Shown: positions 48,951 through 60,940 of the stretch, piece by piece
How the letters are laid out: every line of letters begins with the position of its first letter
How positions within the stretch are numbered: the first letter of the stretch is position 1
Assembly: GCA_023055355.1 (NCBI GenBank)
Contig: JALJCS010000020.1
Span: 6,245,001-6,309,000 of the forward strand
Source of the DNA: Agelaius tricolor
Taxonomy: Eukaryota; Chordata; Aves; Passeriformes; Icteridae
Direction: 5' to 3'
Length of the DNA stretch: 64,000 bases
Program-made: the position numbers and the translations under genes
Notes under the pieces: generated by a model
What the model was told of the DNA's origin: nothing
What the model saw: the letters and a program-made list of their open reading frames with translations, nothing else
The model's database searches: none

Positions 48951-51295
48951 ACACCTCTCCCAGCTCCCCAGAGCTGTCCCCACTGCAGAGCCTCCCCAGA
49001 GCCTGTCCCACGCTGGCCTGGTGGGAGCACAGGTGAAAATACAGAAAAGATCTTACCCCTGGGGGACACCAATGTGTCCCTGCCCAAACCTGAGGACAGG
49101 CAGGGAGTGGAAGGGTGAAATTGAACTCCCAGCTGGTCCACAGGGGAGCAGGACAGAAGAGGCAGCTTGCTGTATTAATAAAAATAAAAACCAGAATAAA
49201 GAATGCCAGAGGTGAGGAATACCTCACCCATACCCCACTGCTCCCTTCCTCATCCTCCACCTCCACAAAACTTCACAAATATAGGGGTGTTATTTTTTAA
49301 CAGCAAAACTCCAGAAAATAGGGGGAAATGGTGAACTGTGCCTCTCCAGCAGCACAAATATCTACAGCTATTTTTCATAACATAATTCATTCTTAACCCA
49401 GGTCTCTGTCAAGCTCCAGTATTGGTTAAGACTCGTGGAAGCAATAATTTATAAATTACTAACAGTAGCAAACAAACAGCTTTTTCAGCATCTGCCATTG
49501 CTTGTGACAAAAAACATATGCAAAGCTCTGGAAATCACAAAGTGTCACCTGAAGAAACATGCCAGGATGAGTTTCCCCATCCATCAGAGTGACCAGCACA
49601 TCTAAGCACAGCTCAGAGCAGCAGAAAATAAATGCTTCCAGCAAGCTGCTCTGTATTTGCTCTGGTGACTAACAGCTCGGGGGGGAGGAAATTTTGCAAG
49701 CAATTTATGAGTGGAAAAAAAAGGTAACACTTGAATATTATTCATTACAAATTATTCATGCTCTTTTTCATGCAACTAGTCTGCCCATTCATCAAAATTT
49801 TTGCTCCATCCAGGGCTGGGAAACAAGCTGTTACTCATTTTTATTTTCTTGTATTGCACTCAAGGTATAATATATGAAGAAAGTCATATTCTGCTGGTGC
49901 ACAGGCAAAGGGCAGAATTCCAGAGTGGAAAACTGCAGGCAGCAGAGCTGTGGGGCTGCAGGCAGCAATCCTGGGGAAGGGACAGAGCACTGTTGGTGGT
50001 AAATCCAACAGGAAGAGGAAGAGGAAGGTCTGTTCCAGTGGGGAAAAGCCAGGCTTTGGATGGCACCTCTCCTTCAGCACTGCTCTGGAGTGGGGTTAAT
50101 GGGAAACCTGCAGAACAGAGGGTCCCAGCACACCACGGAGCCCCCCTGTCCCCCTGAGGGCACAGGGAATGGCCACCAGCACTGCCTGGGGACACAGGGC
50201 AGTGACTGATGGGCTGAGCTGCTCCCCAGGCCCTGCTGCACCTGCACCTGCACAGGGATTGAGTCATTGCATGTGGCAGGTACCAGGCATGCAGAATGAG
50301 CCAATCTGGTCGGTGATAATTGCCTGGTGTCATCCTGGGCATGTTAGACTGCTGATAGAAAGGGGGGGGGGAAAGGATAAATAAAGAAGTCAGACTTGCT
50401 TGTGCATTGCTGTTTTGTTGTTTTTCCATCTCATTGATTAAAATGTGAGAGTGGATTTAGCCTTAATGAATGTCAAGGGCTCTCCTGCTGAAGGAGAACC
50501 AGTTCAGGCAGTGCTCTGCACTCTCTGGGCATGGGGCTGTGCCAAGGCAGGGTGCCCCAACCTGCAGAGCTCCAGCCCCACCAGAGCAGGGCACAGGGGT
50601 GGGAATGCTGCCTTCCATCCATCCCCTGTGCCTGGGCTGCCCATCGAGGGGGAAACTGCAGGAAAAGCCAAGCCAGGCTGGCGTGGAGGTGCCAGAAATG
50701 CCCTGCCTGAGGTTCTGCTCCTGGAGCACCCACCCTGCCCAGGCAGAGGGAAGTGTTTACCTCGAGCCCTGCCTTTCTGCAGCAGCTGGAAAGGAGGCTG
50801 AAATACAGGAAACATGACATCATTTGCCTTCTCCCAGCACAAGATAGATTAGCTCCTTTGTAAGGGGAAGCAGCGGTGAGAAACACACACCCCCAGCAGT
50901 AAATTCCACTATTACAGAGACACATTTATTGGGAGATAACAAAAGAAAGCTGCTTCTGCAGTGACTTTTTGGACAGAAAAGAGAAGACATCTATTTTATT
51001 CTTTGAAGTAGATGCTGTGTAGGAAATGGCCAGCTTTTTACAGCTGGCTGTGTTTTCAGCTATAGCTTTCCCCAAACCTGCTCCTGGAGCTATGTGCTAT
51101 ATGAGTCACTCCATCAAATAAAGAGCAATAATAAGTTATTGTGAGCACCAGGCTTTTAGATTTTTCAGTCTTCTCATCTGAAGAATAAAAATTACCCCCT
51201 TCCTGACTTCTTAACTTTGTTGGCCAAACTTTAAAGCTGTGGCTGAAAACCAAGCAAAACTACCAAGCATGCTACTGTAGTGCAACTGGTTTCAT
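48951..51295. other. intergenic or intronic DNA, nothing recognised
   Basis: A 10-G run lies at 50362-50371. GC-rich stretches around 48951-49110 and 49900-50760 keep ORFs open in several frames on both strands (for example minus 49884-50429), none with a domain. AT-rich DNA at 49700-49800 (ATTATTCATTACAAATTATT) looks like possible regulatory sequence but is not called. Confidence 0.4.
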
Positions 51296-51425
51296 GTAGT
51301 TCAAAGTCAACATTCCTGGGTTCATTTCCCAGCTCTACCATGGCCTTTTCTTTTCCTTTTTTTTCTTATTAAACCTTCATCAAGTCATTTGATGAGTTTT
51401 TCCTCTGAAAACAAGCCTGTCCTGA
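51296..51425 (-). mobile_element. probable antisense MIR-type SINE remnant
   Basis: CCTGGGTTCATTTCCCAGCT followed by CTACCATGG matches the tRNA-derived B-box region of MIR in antisense (CCTGGGTTCGAATCCCAGCT, CTGCCACTT, from memory). About 45 bases later CAAGTCATTT and GAGTTTTTCCTCTGAAAAC match the antisense core. A T/C-rich stretch interrupts the two. No functional tRNA is present, because the A box and stem structure are lacking. Confidence 0.6.
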
Positions 51426-53380
51426 AGGATATCAGGAGGTGCAGGAATTCATACAAGCAAATTGCTTTAAATCATTCTTTGCTTATACAGAAAATCAAAT
51501 AAATAATGAAATCAGTTGCTTCTTCCTGAAGAAATTAAAATTTAAGCTAAATATAACCCCCCCATCTAGCATTTTTTTAGGATAGAGTGCAAAGCTGGTC
51601 AGCCTGGGTTAGTTGGGTTAGTTCTGGGAATATTTCACAGATTTTCTGCTGCACTGTTTTTTGCACTTTCCTACTTCTCATACCAAAATCTCCCTGCCAT
51701 CAGCCAGCTCCATCCCTGCAGCTCCACTCCCCAGTGCTGGGATGGCTGGGGACAGGATGAGGTGTCCCATCAGGGACTCTGCAGGGAGGACACACAATTT
51801 TGGCACTGCTTTGGGTGTGGGGCAGCCTTTCTGTCTGCAGCAGCTGATGGAGCTCCACACCTTGCACTTCACACCCAGACAGAGAAGGGAAAGCACCTCT
51901 GTGTGCCTCTGCTCATTCCCACAGAGCTGGGGAACCTGCCAGGAAGGAGGGGTTTTGGTTTTTTTTGAGAGGGCAGAGCCTGGAGAGGTCTGATTTCTAG
52001 CTGGGAAATGCATTATGCATCTGGTACCTTGGGGAATCCATGGAGAAGGCTGAGAGAGGCTGGCAGTGGGTAGCTATTAAATATATTGCAGCTATTATTA
52101 CTGTGGAGAAGGCAGGCACCAGAATATCATTGAGGGGGGGCTGAAGAGGAGGAATGCAAGCAAAATGCTCAGGCATCACATAGGAAATGACACCATCTTC
52201 AGAAAGTAACTCAGGGAAATGCAAAATGCTGGTAAAACGAGCTGGAGCAGGCAGTTTTTCTGCAAAGGTTCCCACATTGACCCCTCCACCTGCTCCTCAG
52301 GCACCATCAGAGCCCCATTTTGCACTACAGTGGAATGGTTAAACCCAGCAGAAGCACAGCAAAAGTAAAGGTTATGTGCTCAGTGTGAGATTCTGCAGCC
52401 AAAAGAGCTCATTGACTCCAGGGGTCCCTGGGTCAGGGATTTGCTTGTACAGATTTGGTTGGAGCTATTCTGGGGAGGATCTTGGCTTGATTTCCTGCTC
52501 TGCCTGTGCAGCCAGGTGTTTTGGGAATGGCTGGCACCAGCATCCCCTGTGAACACTGGCTCTCAGAGGTGAAATTGCCATGAACCCAAGGACTCTGCAG
52601 GTTGGAGGAGATGGTCTGGGGGCAGGAGCAGGCAGAGTGCAGGGCTCTCCTTCATTGCCTGGTTTTGGCAGCAGTGCTTCCTTAGAAATAAGAATTCAGG
52701 CTATTTTAGCAATTTTAAATTAAAGACTCCACCCAAAGCCCAGTGAGGAGGAAGGAGAGATTCCCAGTGAGCCTGAGAGTCAGCCCACAGTGCATGTTGC
52801 TCTCCTGATTTATTGGAGACTGGAGCTCACACTCCCATGGGATCCCCAGCAAAGAACAAATGAAATTAAGGCTGCTGCCTTTGGAAATCAGATTTCAAGA
52901 CAATTAACTGCTGCAAAAAGCTTGCTGTTCACATCACAGCCCCTAAAACTGCACAATTCTGCCTTTTATTCCTCAGAGGTCTGGTGGTAGTTCATAGTTA
53001 ATACAAATAACTGTTTCCACCCATAAATATCCCTCTAGCTTTCACCTCTCAGCTTCTTCTGTTAGTGTCCTAGATCTGCTGCCAGGAAAGCATCCTCATT
53101 ATTCCTTGTAAATATTGCCACAGGAAAGTAGATACCAATGATCTAAATGCTGCACTGATGGGAAGTAAATCACTGCATTCTCCCTTCCAATGTGATGGCA
53201 TTCAGGGCTCATGTCAAAATCTGGATCTCTCTGTGCATGGGGCAATGCAGGATTCCAGCAGATAACCCCTGCACAAAAGGCAGAAGGAATTGGAATAAAG
53301 GTGTGTTGAAAGCCCCCCTTTTATTCCACTTTGTTGAAAGAAGAAGAACTTTAGACATGTTCCCACTCCTTTCTTCTGGG
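51426..53380. other. intergenic or intronic DNA, nothing recognised
   Basis: Opposed ORFs at 51661-51993 and 51678-52013 occupy the same DNA without a domain. A phrase near 52408-52445 (CATTGACTCCAGGGG) weakly recalls an old reptile MITE but is not called. Confidence 0.4.
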
Positions 53381-53440
53381 GAAATCAATGGGGCTATTGT
53401 CACCATTTTCAAAAGAAGCAAGATCAGGCCTTTCACTGAA
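53381..53440 (+). mobile_element. possible ancient MITE remnant
   Basis: GAAATCAATGGGGCTATTGT followed by CACCATTTTC and AGCAAGATCAGGCC recalls old archosaur or reptile MITEs of the Chompy type (GAAGTCAATGGAGCTA, TTTACACCAGC, GATCTGGCC as I remember them). The opposing half of the palindrome is not visible. The similarity is short. Confidence 0.35.
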
Positions 53441-56400
53441 CACACCAAAACAGAAAGGAATCCACTTTCCCTAGCCTGGAATTCTGCTGCTGCTTGGCCA
53501 GCCTGCCTGCCCTGCACAGACAGGTGATGCTGTGCCAGCTGCAGCACGCTGGGACATCACAAAAGCCAATTACACTGAGAAAATTCAGTGTATGGGATTT
53601 TCCAGCAGCCAGACCCAGCTCAGATGGTCAAATCTGCCTGGATGGCATAAATATTTGGGGATAAACAATTTGCCACCCACCTCCCTCCTGCTAAGGACAA
53701 GCAGGTAGATGGAGGTTAAGCTCTTCCCATGGATTTCTCTCAGAACTCTACTTCCTAGGGAATTCCAAAACAAAGCTGCTTTTATTCCAAGCTAGACTGG
53801 AAGTTTCCCAGAGGAAATGTCATTTATGCTGAAGCCCATGCCAGGCTGCAGTGTGGCCCAGCCCTGAGCAGTGGAAATCCAGTGTTTGCTTGGCTGGAGC
53901 AGAGCACAGGGCATCTGTTCTGTCACACACTGGCAACCTGCTACCTGCAACCTGCTGTTAATTGCATGGCCTTTTGGTGAATGAAGCACTGACTTTACCA
54001 GGTGCTTCCACAGCACAGTTGTGTGTGTTCTGCTGGAGCCCCTCAGGGAGGCTCACACCCCACATCCTGCTGTGGAGACCCCAGGAGCTCAGACACAGCT
54101 CCCAGCAGGCAGGAGATGCAGGAGCTCTCCACCTCTGAGCTGCAAACACTCCTGTCCCGTGGGCTGTGGGCTGAGCAGGGGGCTCAGGTGTCCCCAGGGC
54201 TGTCCCTCAGGGCTGGGCAGGTATTTACAGCCAGAGGGTTCCCCTGGGAGCCCTCAGACAGCTCCCCCCACTCCCCATTACAATGTTTATGTACATTTGG
54301 TCACTGAGGTGTTATGAACACTGCTGGTGAAGGGTCTCTCCATGGATCAGCCCCATTCCAAGAAGAGCACAGCTCCAAGCAGCCCTGCACTGATGCCAGC
54401 CCTGTCCTGACCAGCCTGCAGCCCCCCAGTGCCCTCCCCAGCACACCCCTTCCTCAGCATCCCCGTGTGCTCAGCAACACAAAATAAACATTTTTTCATC
54501 AGGCTGGGCTCCATTTGTGGGCAGGCCAGGGCTTGTGAAGGAGCAGCTCCCTGCCTGCAGGGTACCTGGTGCTGCCTGTGCCTTGGCAAAGCACTCAGGG
54601 ATTTCAGCTTCCCTCCAACTTCCTTTGAAAAACGCAGCCCCAAGGTTTCTCTTTCCCCAGCTCACACAGAGGGAAGTTTGTGAGAGGAGCTGAGGCAGTC
54701 AGGTTTAGCTCTGCAGGGTTTCAAGGACCTACCTAGTCTGTACAGCATCCTCTCTACAGCCAGGGGAGGAGTGATGCTCCACGTGCTCAAGTCCTATTCC
54801 CCCTTTATCTTTTAATTTCCAGCCTGCAAACAAGTACATCTGCCAGGCTGCATGTGAACAGTGCTGGGTTCCCTGGCCAGCAGGAAGGGATGACTCATTA
54901 ATTGCTTTACCCCACACTACACAAATCCATCAGTGTCTGCTGTGCCCAATCTCCTTGTAGGAAAGGCATATTTGGACTTCATTTCTCAAAAGAAGTTTCT
55001 GTGTGCTCTGCCACTGTTTGCTATGCAAATTTTGGTGTTAATTGCACCAAAATGAGAAACATATTACTTAAATCAGTGCACTCCTCAGATGGGCATCAGT
55101 GTGTGTGTGTGATATTCTGCCAGATGTTATTTTATTACTGCAGTTTAATACCTAACCATCTGCTTCCTTCTTATTTTGTCATGGTTTGTATTCTCCCTGG
55201 GACCTCTTTTCTGTTACACTGCCTTTTATCATCTGCATTATGTATTAGTGTGGCCAGGGCTAAAGGCTGGCAGTATCCAGAGCTTGGGATTTGAGCAGAG
55301 AAGCAAATGAGCAGCAGATCATTAAAGGAAGAGGACAGAACTGATACTCCAGTTGGATCAAAGAACAAAGTTGATAACAAAAAGATAAAATCAGAGTTGA
55401 ATGCTCAGGGATTAGCCATAGTGATCCCAACTCAGACAGAGCATGCTGTGCTCTGGCAAACACCTTGCAGCTTGCATCACCTTGTAGCTTAAAAAATACC
55501 CATAATATGTTAAAGCCTAGGAGGGATGGACTGGAAAAAAGGTATTTTATGCACTTATTTGAAATTGCCTTTTTTTGCTCCTTTCCCTTTCCTGGCTGCT
55601 CAGTGCTGCAAATGCCCAAACACAGACAAAAAGGAGAGACAGCAGCATGGATTTTAGCTCAATTTCCCCCTTGCTTGTGCCATGCCACCAGTTTGAGCCC
55701 TGGCACCTTGAGAGCACTGAGGTGCAGCACAGCAGCTGCACAGCTGCTCACACTGGTGCATGAGGGCAAGGGAGAACAGAAGGCAGCAGAAAATGCAAGA
55801 GAAATTATCAAGATGAACATTTCCATATTTCAGGAGGACAGTACTGCTAACAAAAACTAGGAGAAGGAAAAGCCTTGTTGAGCATTGATGTTCTCAGGGG
55901 GTTGCCCAAACACAATGAACAGCAATTGGAATTACAGAATGTTTGCCTTGGACTTACACATTCCTGCATGAACTGCTTCATAAACCAAGTTCTTCATTGG
56001 TAGAAAAGAATGTAAATACACCATCTGATAGCCACCCTGCAGGGGTTTTTATCAAACCTCATTATTGTCAAACAGGGCCATGTTTCACTGCTCTTGATAT
56101 TGGCTCTGAATGTTTCCTGATACCCTCTAGGATTGCACCACACATGTCCAGGGAAGGGAAGATGTTGAGCCAAATAGCCACAGGGGCATAAAAGTGAAAG
56201 CAGCAGTCAGATAGAAACTTTCATTCATATTTCTCTTCCATTTTTCAAGATAACTAGAGGAGGTTTATAAATTTTCTCATCATTTGCATTTAAGATGTTT
56301 TTAAGGGTTTAATGGACCACCAAAATCCAGAGCCCACCTTTCCCAGGTTGGGTCGAGGTCTCTGAGGCAGTTTAACATTCCTGCTCTAGAGGGAAAATGA

Positions 56401-56819
56401 GATGGTTCAGATAATTCATTTTATGAACACATAAAGCAATATTTTCAATAATTCTGTCCAGTTTTCAATTTTATTATCTAGTAAGAGATAATGGACAAAA
56501 ACAACCTGACCTTTTTGTAAGTAAAATTCCACTGGCCACGCATAAAATTAACCAGCACTTCAGAGCTTCAAAGCATCATACAAATACTAAGAGTTGGTAA
56601 TTTTCCAATACACTAGAGAGCAGAGTGCAGCATTTATGGGAAGCATTGGGACCACAAGGTATAAATCTCACTGGTTTGGGGACTGTATAACACCAGGGTC
56701 GTGTCCTTACCATGCTATCCCAGTTGGCCCAGTGGTCCTATAACTGTTGTGAATATTGCCCTGTAAGGCCATAAAACAAAGCCAGTTGTGTAACAGTAAC
56801 CTATTTCTGGCTCCCTTTC
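53441..56819. other. intergenic or intronic DNA, nothing recognised
   Basis: GC-richer blocks at 54000-54270 and 54340-54680 have ORFs on both strands without domains. An ATGCAAAT octamer occurs near 55023 in TGCTATGCAAATTTTGG. No transposable element or RNA gene is recognised. Confidence 0.4.
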
Positions 56820-57030
56820 AGTTAAGAACAAAATTAACTTTCAATTGATTAGGAATTAAAAGCATGGCAGGGAATATAACCCAAATGCACTGCTCGACGG
56901 GCAGCAGACCTGAGCACCAGAAGCTCCTGCCTCCAACCTTTAAAGCTATTAACCCTGGCATGAATTTTTATTTAGTGTTAATTAGGGGACTGGCAGCAAA
57001 AATCAATTAATTAATTACATCTCAGATCCA
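56820..57030. promoter_or_regulatory. candidate conserved noncoding element
   Basis: It contains AAAATTAACTTTCAATTGAT, TAGGAATTAAAAGC, a CpG pair in GCTCGACGGGC, GTGTTAATTAGGGG and CAATTAATTAATTACATC. The density of TAATTA-type cores with retained CpGs suggests an enhancer, by inference only. Confidence 0.3.
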
Positions 57031-58082
57031 CTGGAAAGCATAATGAAAATCAAAGAGAGTTAGGTTATTCTGCCTCCATGGAGGAAGGGCTGCTGCACAG
57101 CCCTTGGTGATGGCTCTCCCTGTTTCTTTAACTGTAAAGAAACGAGTGTTAAAAACAGAATTAAAAAAATCTGAGCAAGATCATTTCCCCGAGTTGGAAA
57201 TGCCAAACACCTCCTTAACTTGGCCCATCTGTCAAGGGCTGCTGCTTTCAGTTTTGCTTCTGGAACTCTCTAACCCTGGGGATTTCTTGCACGAGTCCCA
57301 CAAAGTCCCCCCTCCCCTGCTCTCTTACAGGGCACCATCCACACCCTGCCCACTGATCCAGCTGTGGGACCAGTGGAGAAGGTCCAGAAGGTGCCCAAGG
57401 CAGATGTTTCTGCAGGACTCAGAAGGAGCCACATCCCTCACAAGAGCACACACATTTGGCTGTTTCATCTATTTCAACAAAATTATGTGTGAGGTTTGGG
57501 TTTGCTTGGGTTTTGAATGCCCAAGGTACAATTAGCTAACTAACATGGCTGGCAGTGATTAGTGGGTGCTAATTACAATAGAATTCCTGTCAAATTACAC
57601 GGTGCATAAGTACAGCCTGACAAACTAGTTCCATTTTTTAGGGAAGAGGGGGTGAGTGGAGGGGCTGGCAGTGCTGGCAGGCGTCTCCAGCATTAACACC
57701 CCCTCATCCTGCACCGTGTTTCAGGCAGCCAGCTACCACAGAGGGATTTTTATTTGGGCAGGATAGTGACATTTGTCCCTTATGACTTCAAGAGGCAAAA
57801 ACCAAGAGGTGAGCAAGCATGTGTGTTTGTGGTGGGCATCAAAGGCTGCCCAGAGCACAAAACTGCTGCTGCAGCAGCTTGAAAACCTTGAATTTCATTA
57901 GAGGGGTGCTTGAGAGCAGCTGGTTAACAAGGTCCTGAGTGTCCTAATTGGAAGTGGGGTTGATCAAGAGAAGGGCTGTGTCCCTGCCAGCCCAGGAAGG
58001 TGCTGGTGCCAGAGCCCTGTGCTGCAGGAGGAGCAGGCAGAGGGAAGCAGCTCCATGAGCTCTGCCGACACTGCTCAGCCCA
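57031..58082. other. intergenic or intronic DNA with a second candidate regulatory block
   Basis: The 143-codon ORF at 57104-57535 shows no domain. At 57530-57625 AT-rich sequence with GCTAACTAACATGG, GCTAATTACAATAG and ACACGGTGCATAAG resembles the nearby candidate elements but is not called separately. Confidence 0.35.
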
Positions 58083-58162
58083 TTTATCAGTGCCACCACA
58101 GAGAATAAATATTTATAAATGGTGTGTCAGGTCTAATGTGATAAATTATCTCCAGTCATCAC
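58083..58162 (+). repeat. duplicated AT-rich module, copy A
   Basis: This 80-base segment recurs at 58731-58811 in direct orientation. Preserved in both are TTTATCAGT, AGAGAATAAATATTTATAAA, TGTGTCA, GTGATAAA and TATCTCCAGTCATCAC. ATAAATATTTAT is a perfect palindrome, and GATAA/TTATC here forms a paired GATA-type site. No ORF is involved. It is either an exapted old repeat or a locally duplicated regulatory module. Confidence 0.85.
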
Positions 58163-58730
58163 TGAGATGGTTCAAGATGTGTTAAGCCAGTTTTAAACAT
58201 TTTGCTAAGAAAATGTCTGAGTGGAGTTGAAGGAGGAAGAACAAGAAAAAATCCCCACATGTGCCAAAAAGAGGACAAAACATTTACCTGTTTGACTTTG
58301 TACCAAACTCCTGGCCCCGGGTTTGAGAAGTGCAAGTAACCTGTCGAAGTACATTAAAACTCTCTTGACTTACCCCAGTTTATTGTAAATATTACAGCAA
58401 ATCCATTGTAAACAGCAGCAAGAGGCTTTTGGGAACCCATTAATCAAAATAAACTGCTCTGGAAAATGCCTCTGCTCAGCTTGTTTAACTAGTGCTGCAG
58501 CTCCATACTGCATAGCTGATTTCAAAATATACAATTTATTGCCTTGGATGTCTTTGCTCAGAGCTAGAACTAAATTCCTCTGGGTACTTTAACATACAGT
58601 TAATCAAAGCACAATGCCACCCCTATCATATTTACAATCTGGCAGGCAATTAGTCAATAATAAATAAAATGCATTGGAAAGACAAATGATATTACTGTGT
58701 ATGTATCAATGGGCTTATAGGCTCAAAAGA
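58163..58730. other. spacer between the two module copies
   Basis: AT-rich, single-copy-looking DNA with AACAAGAAAAAATCCCC, TTGTTTAACTAGTGC and CAATTAGTCAATAATAAAT words. No gene is supported. Confidence 0.4.
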
Positions 58731-58811
58731 TTTATCAGTACCACCGGAGAGAATAAATATTTATAAAGGGATGTGTCACTCATAAAGTGATAAACTATCT
58801 CCAGTCATCAC
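58731..58811 (+). repeat. duplicated AT-rich module, copy B
   Basis: This 81-base segment aligns to copy A with roughly ten differences and one single-base gap. The palindromic ATAAATATTTAT core and the right end (TATCTCCAGTCATCAC) are identical, while the middle has drifted. Homology stops sharply at both ends at the same positions relative to the module. Confidence 0.85.
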
Positions 58812-59994
58812 ATGAAGAATGCATATTTTCAAGTTGACATACTTTATTATCTACCTAATCATTTTTCAAAAGGTGTTTTTCAACTTTATTAGCCGTACTT
58901 AACAACTGGAGGAACTTATTATCATCATCACTGCATTGAGGTTGTGCAGCAAAGCCCCACTCAGGATTTCCACTGCAGGTTGTACAGAGAGAATAATAGA
59001 TTCCCTTTCTGCTTTGGCCCCAGATCACTGAAAGATCTTCAAACTCTGTTTCTGTGAGTAAAACCACTTTAAAAAGATTAAAATCCATAACCTACCCTCA
59101 AATAAAAATTTCAACATTCACAATGTTTAAATTTCAAATGCCACTGACATAGAGATACTGGAAACCCATTGAGACTCAAACATTTTGATTAGTTCTACCA
59201 CAGCTCCCTGCTGGGAGGGAGCAGGATTTGAAACATCAGTACAAAAAAATATTTTCCCTACAATTCTTTTCTCACCATCTCCAAAAATAGGAGCCCTGTT
59301 TATACCCAGTCCTGACAATCTAAATGAGTGACTTACAGTGTCCAAACTAAGGATGTGTTTTAAAACCCACTGATTTTTTTTGGTGTAAATATTTAAATAA
59401 GAGTACTTTTTGGGAAAGTAGCTTGTGTTAGCAAAAGCGTGAATGAAGTTGTATTTGCATAAAATTTAAGCCAATATAACTGCATCCCCACACAGAAATG
59501 TTCACAGCAATCACACAGAAAAGCAGTAATTCTTTTCTGCTTAGATCCTCACCAACAGATCATTAGCTAATGATTAACTCAGCCATATTTATTTATAGAA
59601 CTTTGATTTTCATCTTATTATTTGGTATTTTATTGACTGAAAACCTGGAGTGGTCACATTCTGACTTATCCACGCCACCATTTTAGCGCCATTAATAACC
59701 CAATAATGAAGCTTTTTTTTCCAGAACTAGAACTACCAGGGGTTTGTCCTTGCAGGAGCCCAACCAGACACCACATGCTGTGAGCACAGATGTTTGGATG
59801 GCTGCTGCACCTCTGGATTTCCCTGCCCTGGGGGATGGAGCTGTGCTTGGCTTGCACACAGAAATTTGTGAGTAAGCAAAGGAAACTGGATATTCTCCAC
59901 ATTTGCAAATCCACCATGCCAGTTAGACCTGATAAAATTTTAAATGCTCCCTTGAATGAAGTTTTTTAAATGCTGCTGTTGTTCTCCCACTCAT
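58812..59994. other. intergenic or intronic DNA, nothing recognised
   Basis: AT-rich sequence. Minus ORFs at 58855-59088, 59127-59345 and 59666-59917 show no domains. A TATTTATTTATAG word lies near 59587. Confidence 0.4.
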
Positions 59995-60190
59995 TTTACA
60001 TCGGAGTTTGGCAGCGGATGCCATTAGTGAACATTCAGTGTCAACAGTGTCATGATGTTGCTCTTAGAGATGTGTCAAGTACTGTAGCATGATCTTGTTG
60101 CATTTAAAATTAACCACAGCAGCGAGGCTGTGCCAATTTCTTGCATTAGATCCAGAATGAAGCCAGCAAACGTGTCAGGTGCACAGAGCG
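59995..60190. promoter_or_regulatory. candidate conserved noncoding element
   Basis: High-complexity sequence with retained CpGs (TACATCGGAGTTTGG, GCAGCGGATGCC, GCAGCGAGGC, AAACGTGTCAGG) and a TTAAAATTAACC core. It has no ORF and no repeat. Regulatory function is inferred from composition only. Confidence 0.25.
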
Positions 60191-60699
60191 TGCTTCAAGG
60201 ATAAACAAGCAACAAAGGAAAACTCCTTTCTTCTGCTGCTTTTTTCTTTCCAGCACATCTTGTCACACAAATTAATTGTTAGGGAAAAGCCTTTCTTCTG
60301 CTGTGCTGTGCAGCCTGCCTCTGCAAGGGGAGAGGGGAGGTGGTTGCCAGCCAAGGGCCCCAGAGCCCTGGGAATCCTGTAAGGCAAACACAGCCTGGGC
60401 TTAACTTGCTTCTCATTCAATATTCTCCACAGAATCTTTGGAGGCAAGACAGGAATTGAGATAAACCACACAGATCTAGTTCCCTAGGATAAGAAAAAAC
60501 CCCTTTATTTTAGAAGTGTGGTGCCCAGGCCATGTTAGTTAGCAGATCTGACTAAATTGCTTTTTTTTTCCTGACGTAGTCACAGAGTTTCTCTCTCTCT
60601 GCCAGTCGTTTCTCTGTCTAAATCTTCAGTTTCTTGGAAACCACATGACTGATGGTCCTGACTGCTTGAGCTTGAGATAATCTATTGCACTTCAGCTGC
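60191..60699. other. intergenic or intronic DNA, nothing recognised
   Basis: Opposed short ORFs (plus 60179-60382, minus 60175-60471) without domains. A T-run lies near 60562 and a short CT repeat (TCTCTCTCTCT) near 60592. Confidence 0.4.
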
Positions 60700-60940
60700 A
60701 GAGTTGCCCACTCAGCGTTATACAGGGCTCTGCTTTGCACCACTTGTTTTACGAGGTATAATACCAGCTTTATATCCTTGCTAGCTGAAACGCTGACAAT
60801 TTTTTTTCCCCTCTATGATTCAGACCAGGGGAAAGAAATGCATTTGTTGAAGTGAGAAATTCTCACGTTAAACCACTTTAACCTTGCTTATTCACATGAG
60901 AAGATTTAAGATAGAATCCCTGTAGCGTGCGTGCAGAACC
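60700..60940. promoter_or_regulatory. candidate conserved noncoding element
   Basis: High-complexity sequence with CpGs (CTCAGCGTTATAC, TTTACGAGG, GAAACGCTGAC, TCTCACGTTAAACC, GTAGCGTGCGTGC), which are rare in this window, and AGGTATAATACCAGC (an imperfect palindrome). There is no coding signal. Function is inferred. Confidence 0.25.

Noticed and set aside
49884..50429. 181-codon minus-strand ORF
   Set aside because: Sits in GC-rich DNA where frames are open on both strands. No domain or splice signals.
51296..51345. tRNA gene candidate from the GGTTCATTTCCC B-box-like sequence
   Set aside because: No A box, acceptor stem or anticodon arm. It fits a SINE-derived relic better.
52400..52445. 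Possible second Chompy-like MITE piece (CATTGACTCCAGGGG)
   Set aside because: The match is about ten bases and no palindromic partner is visible.
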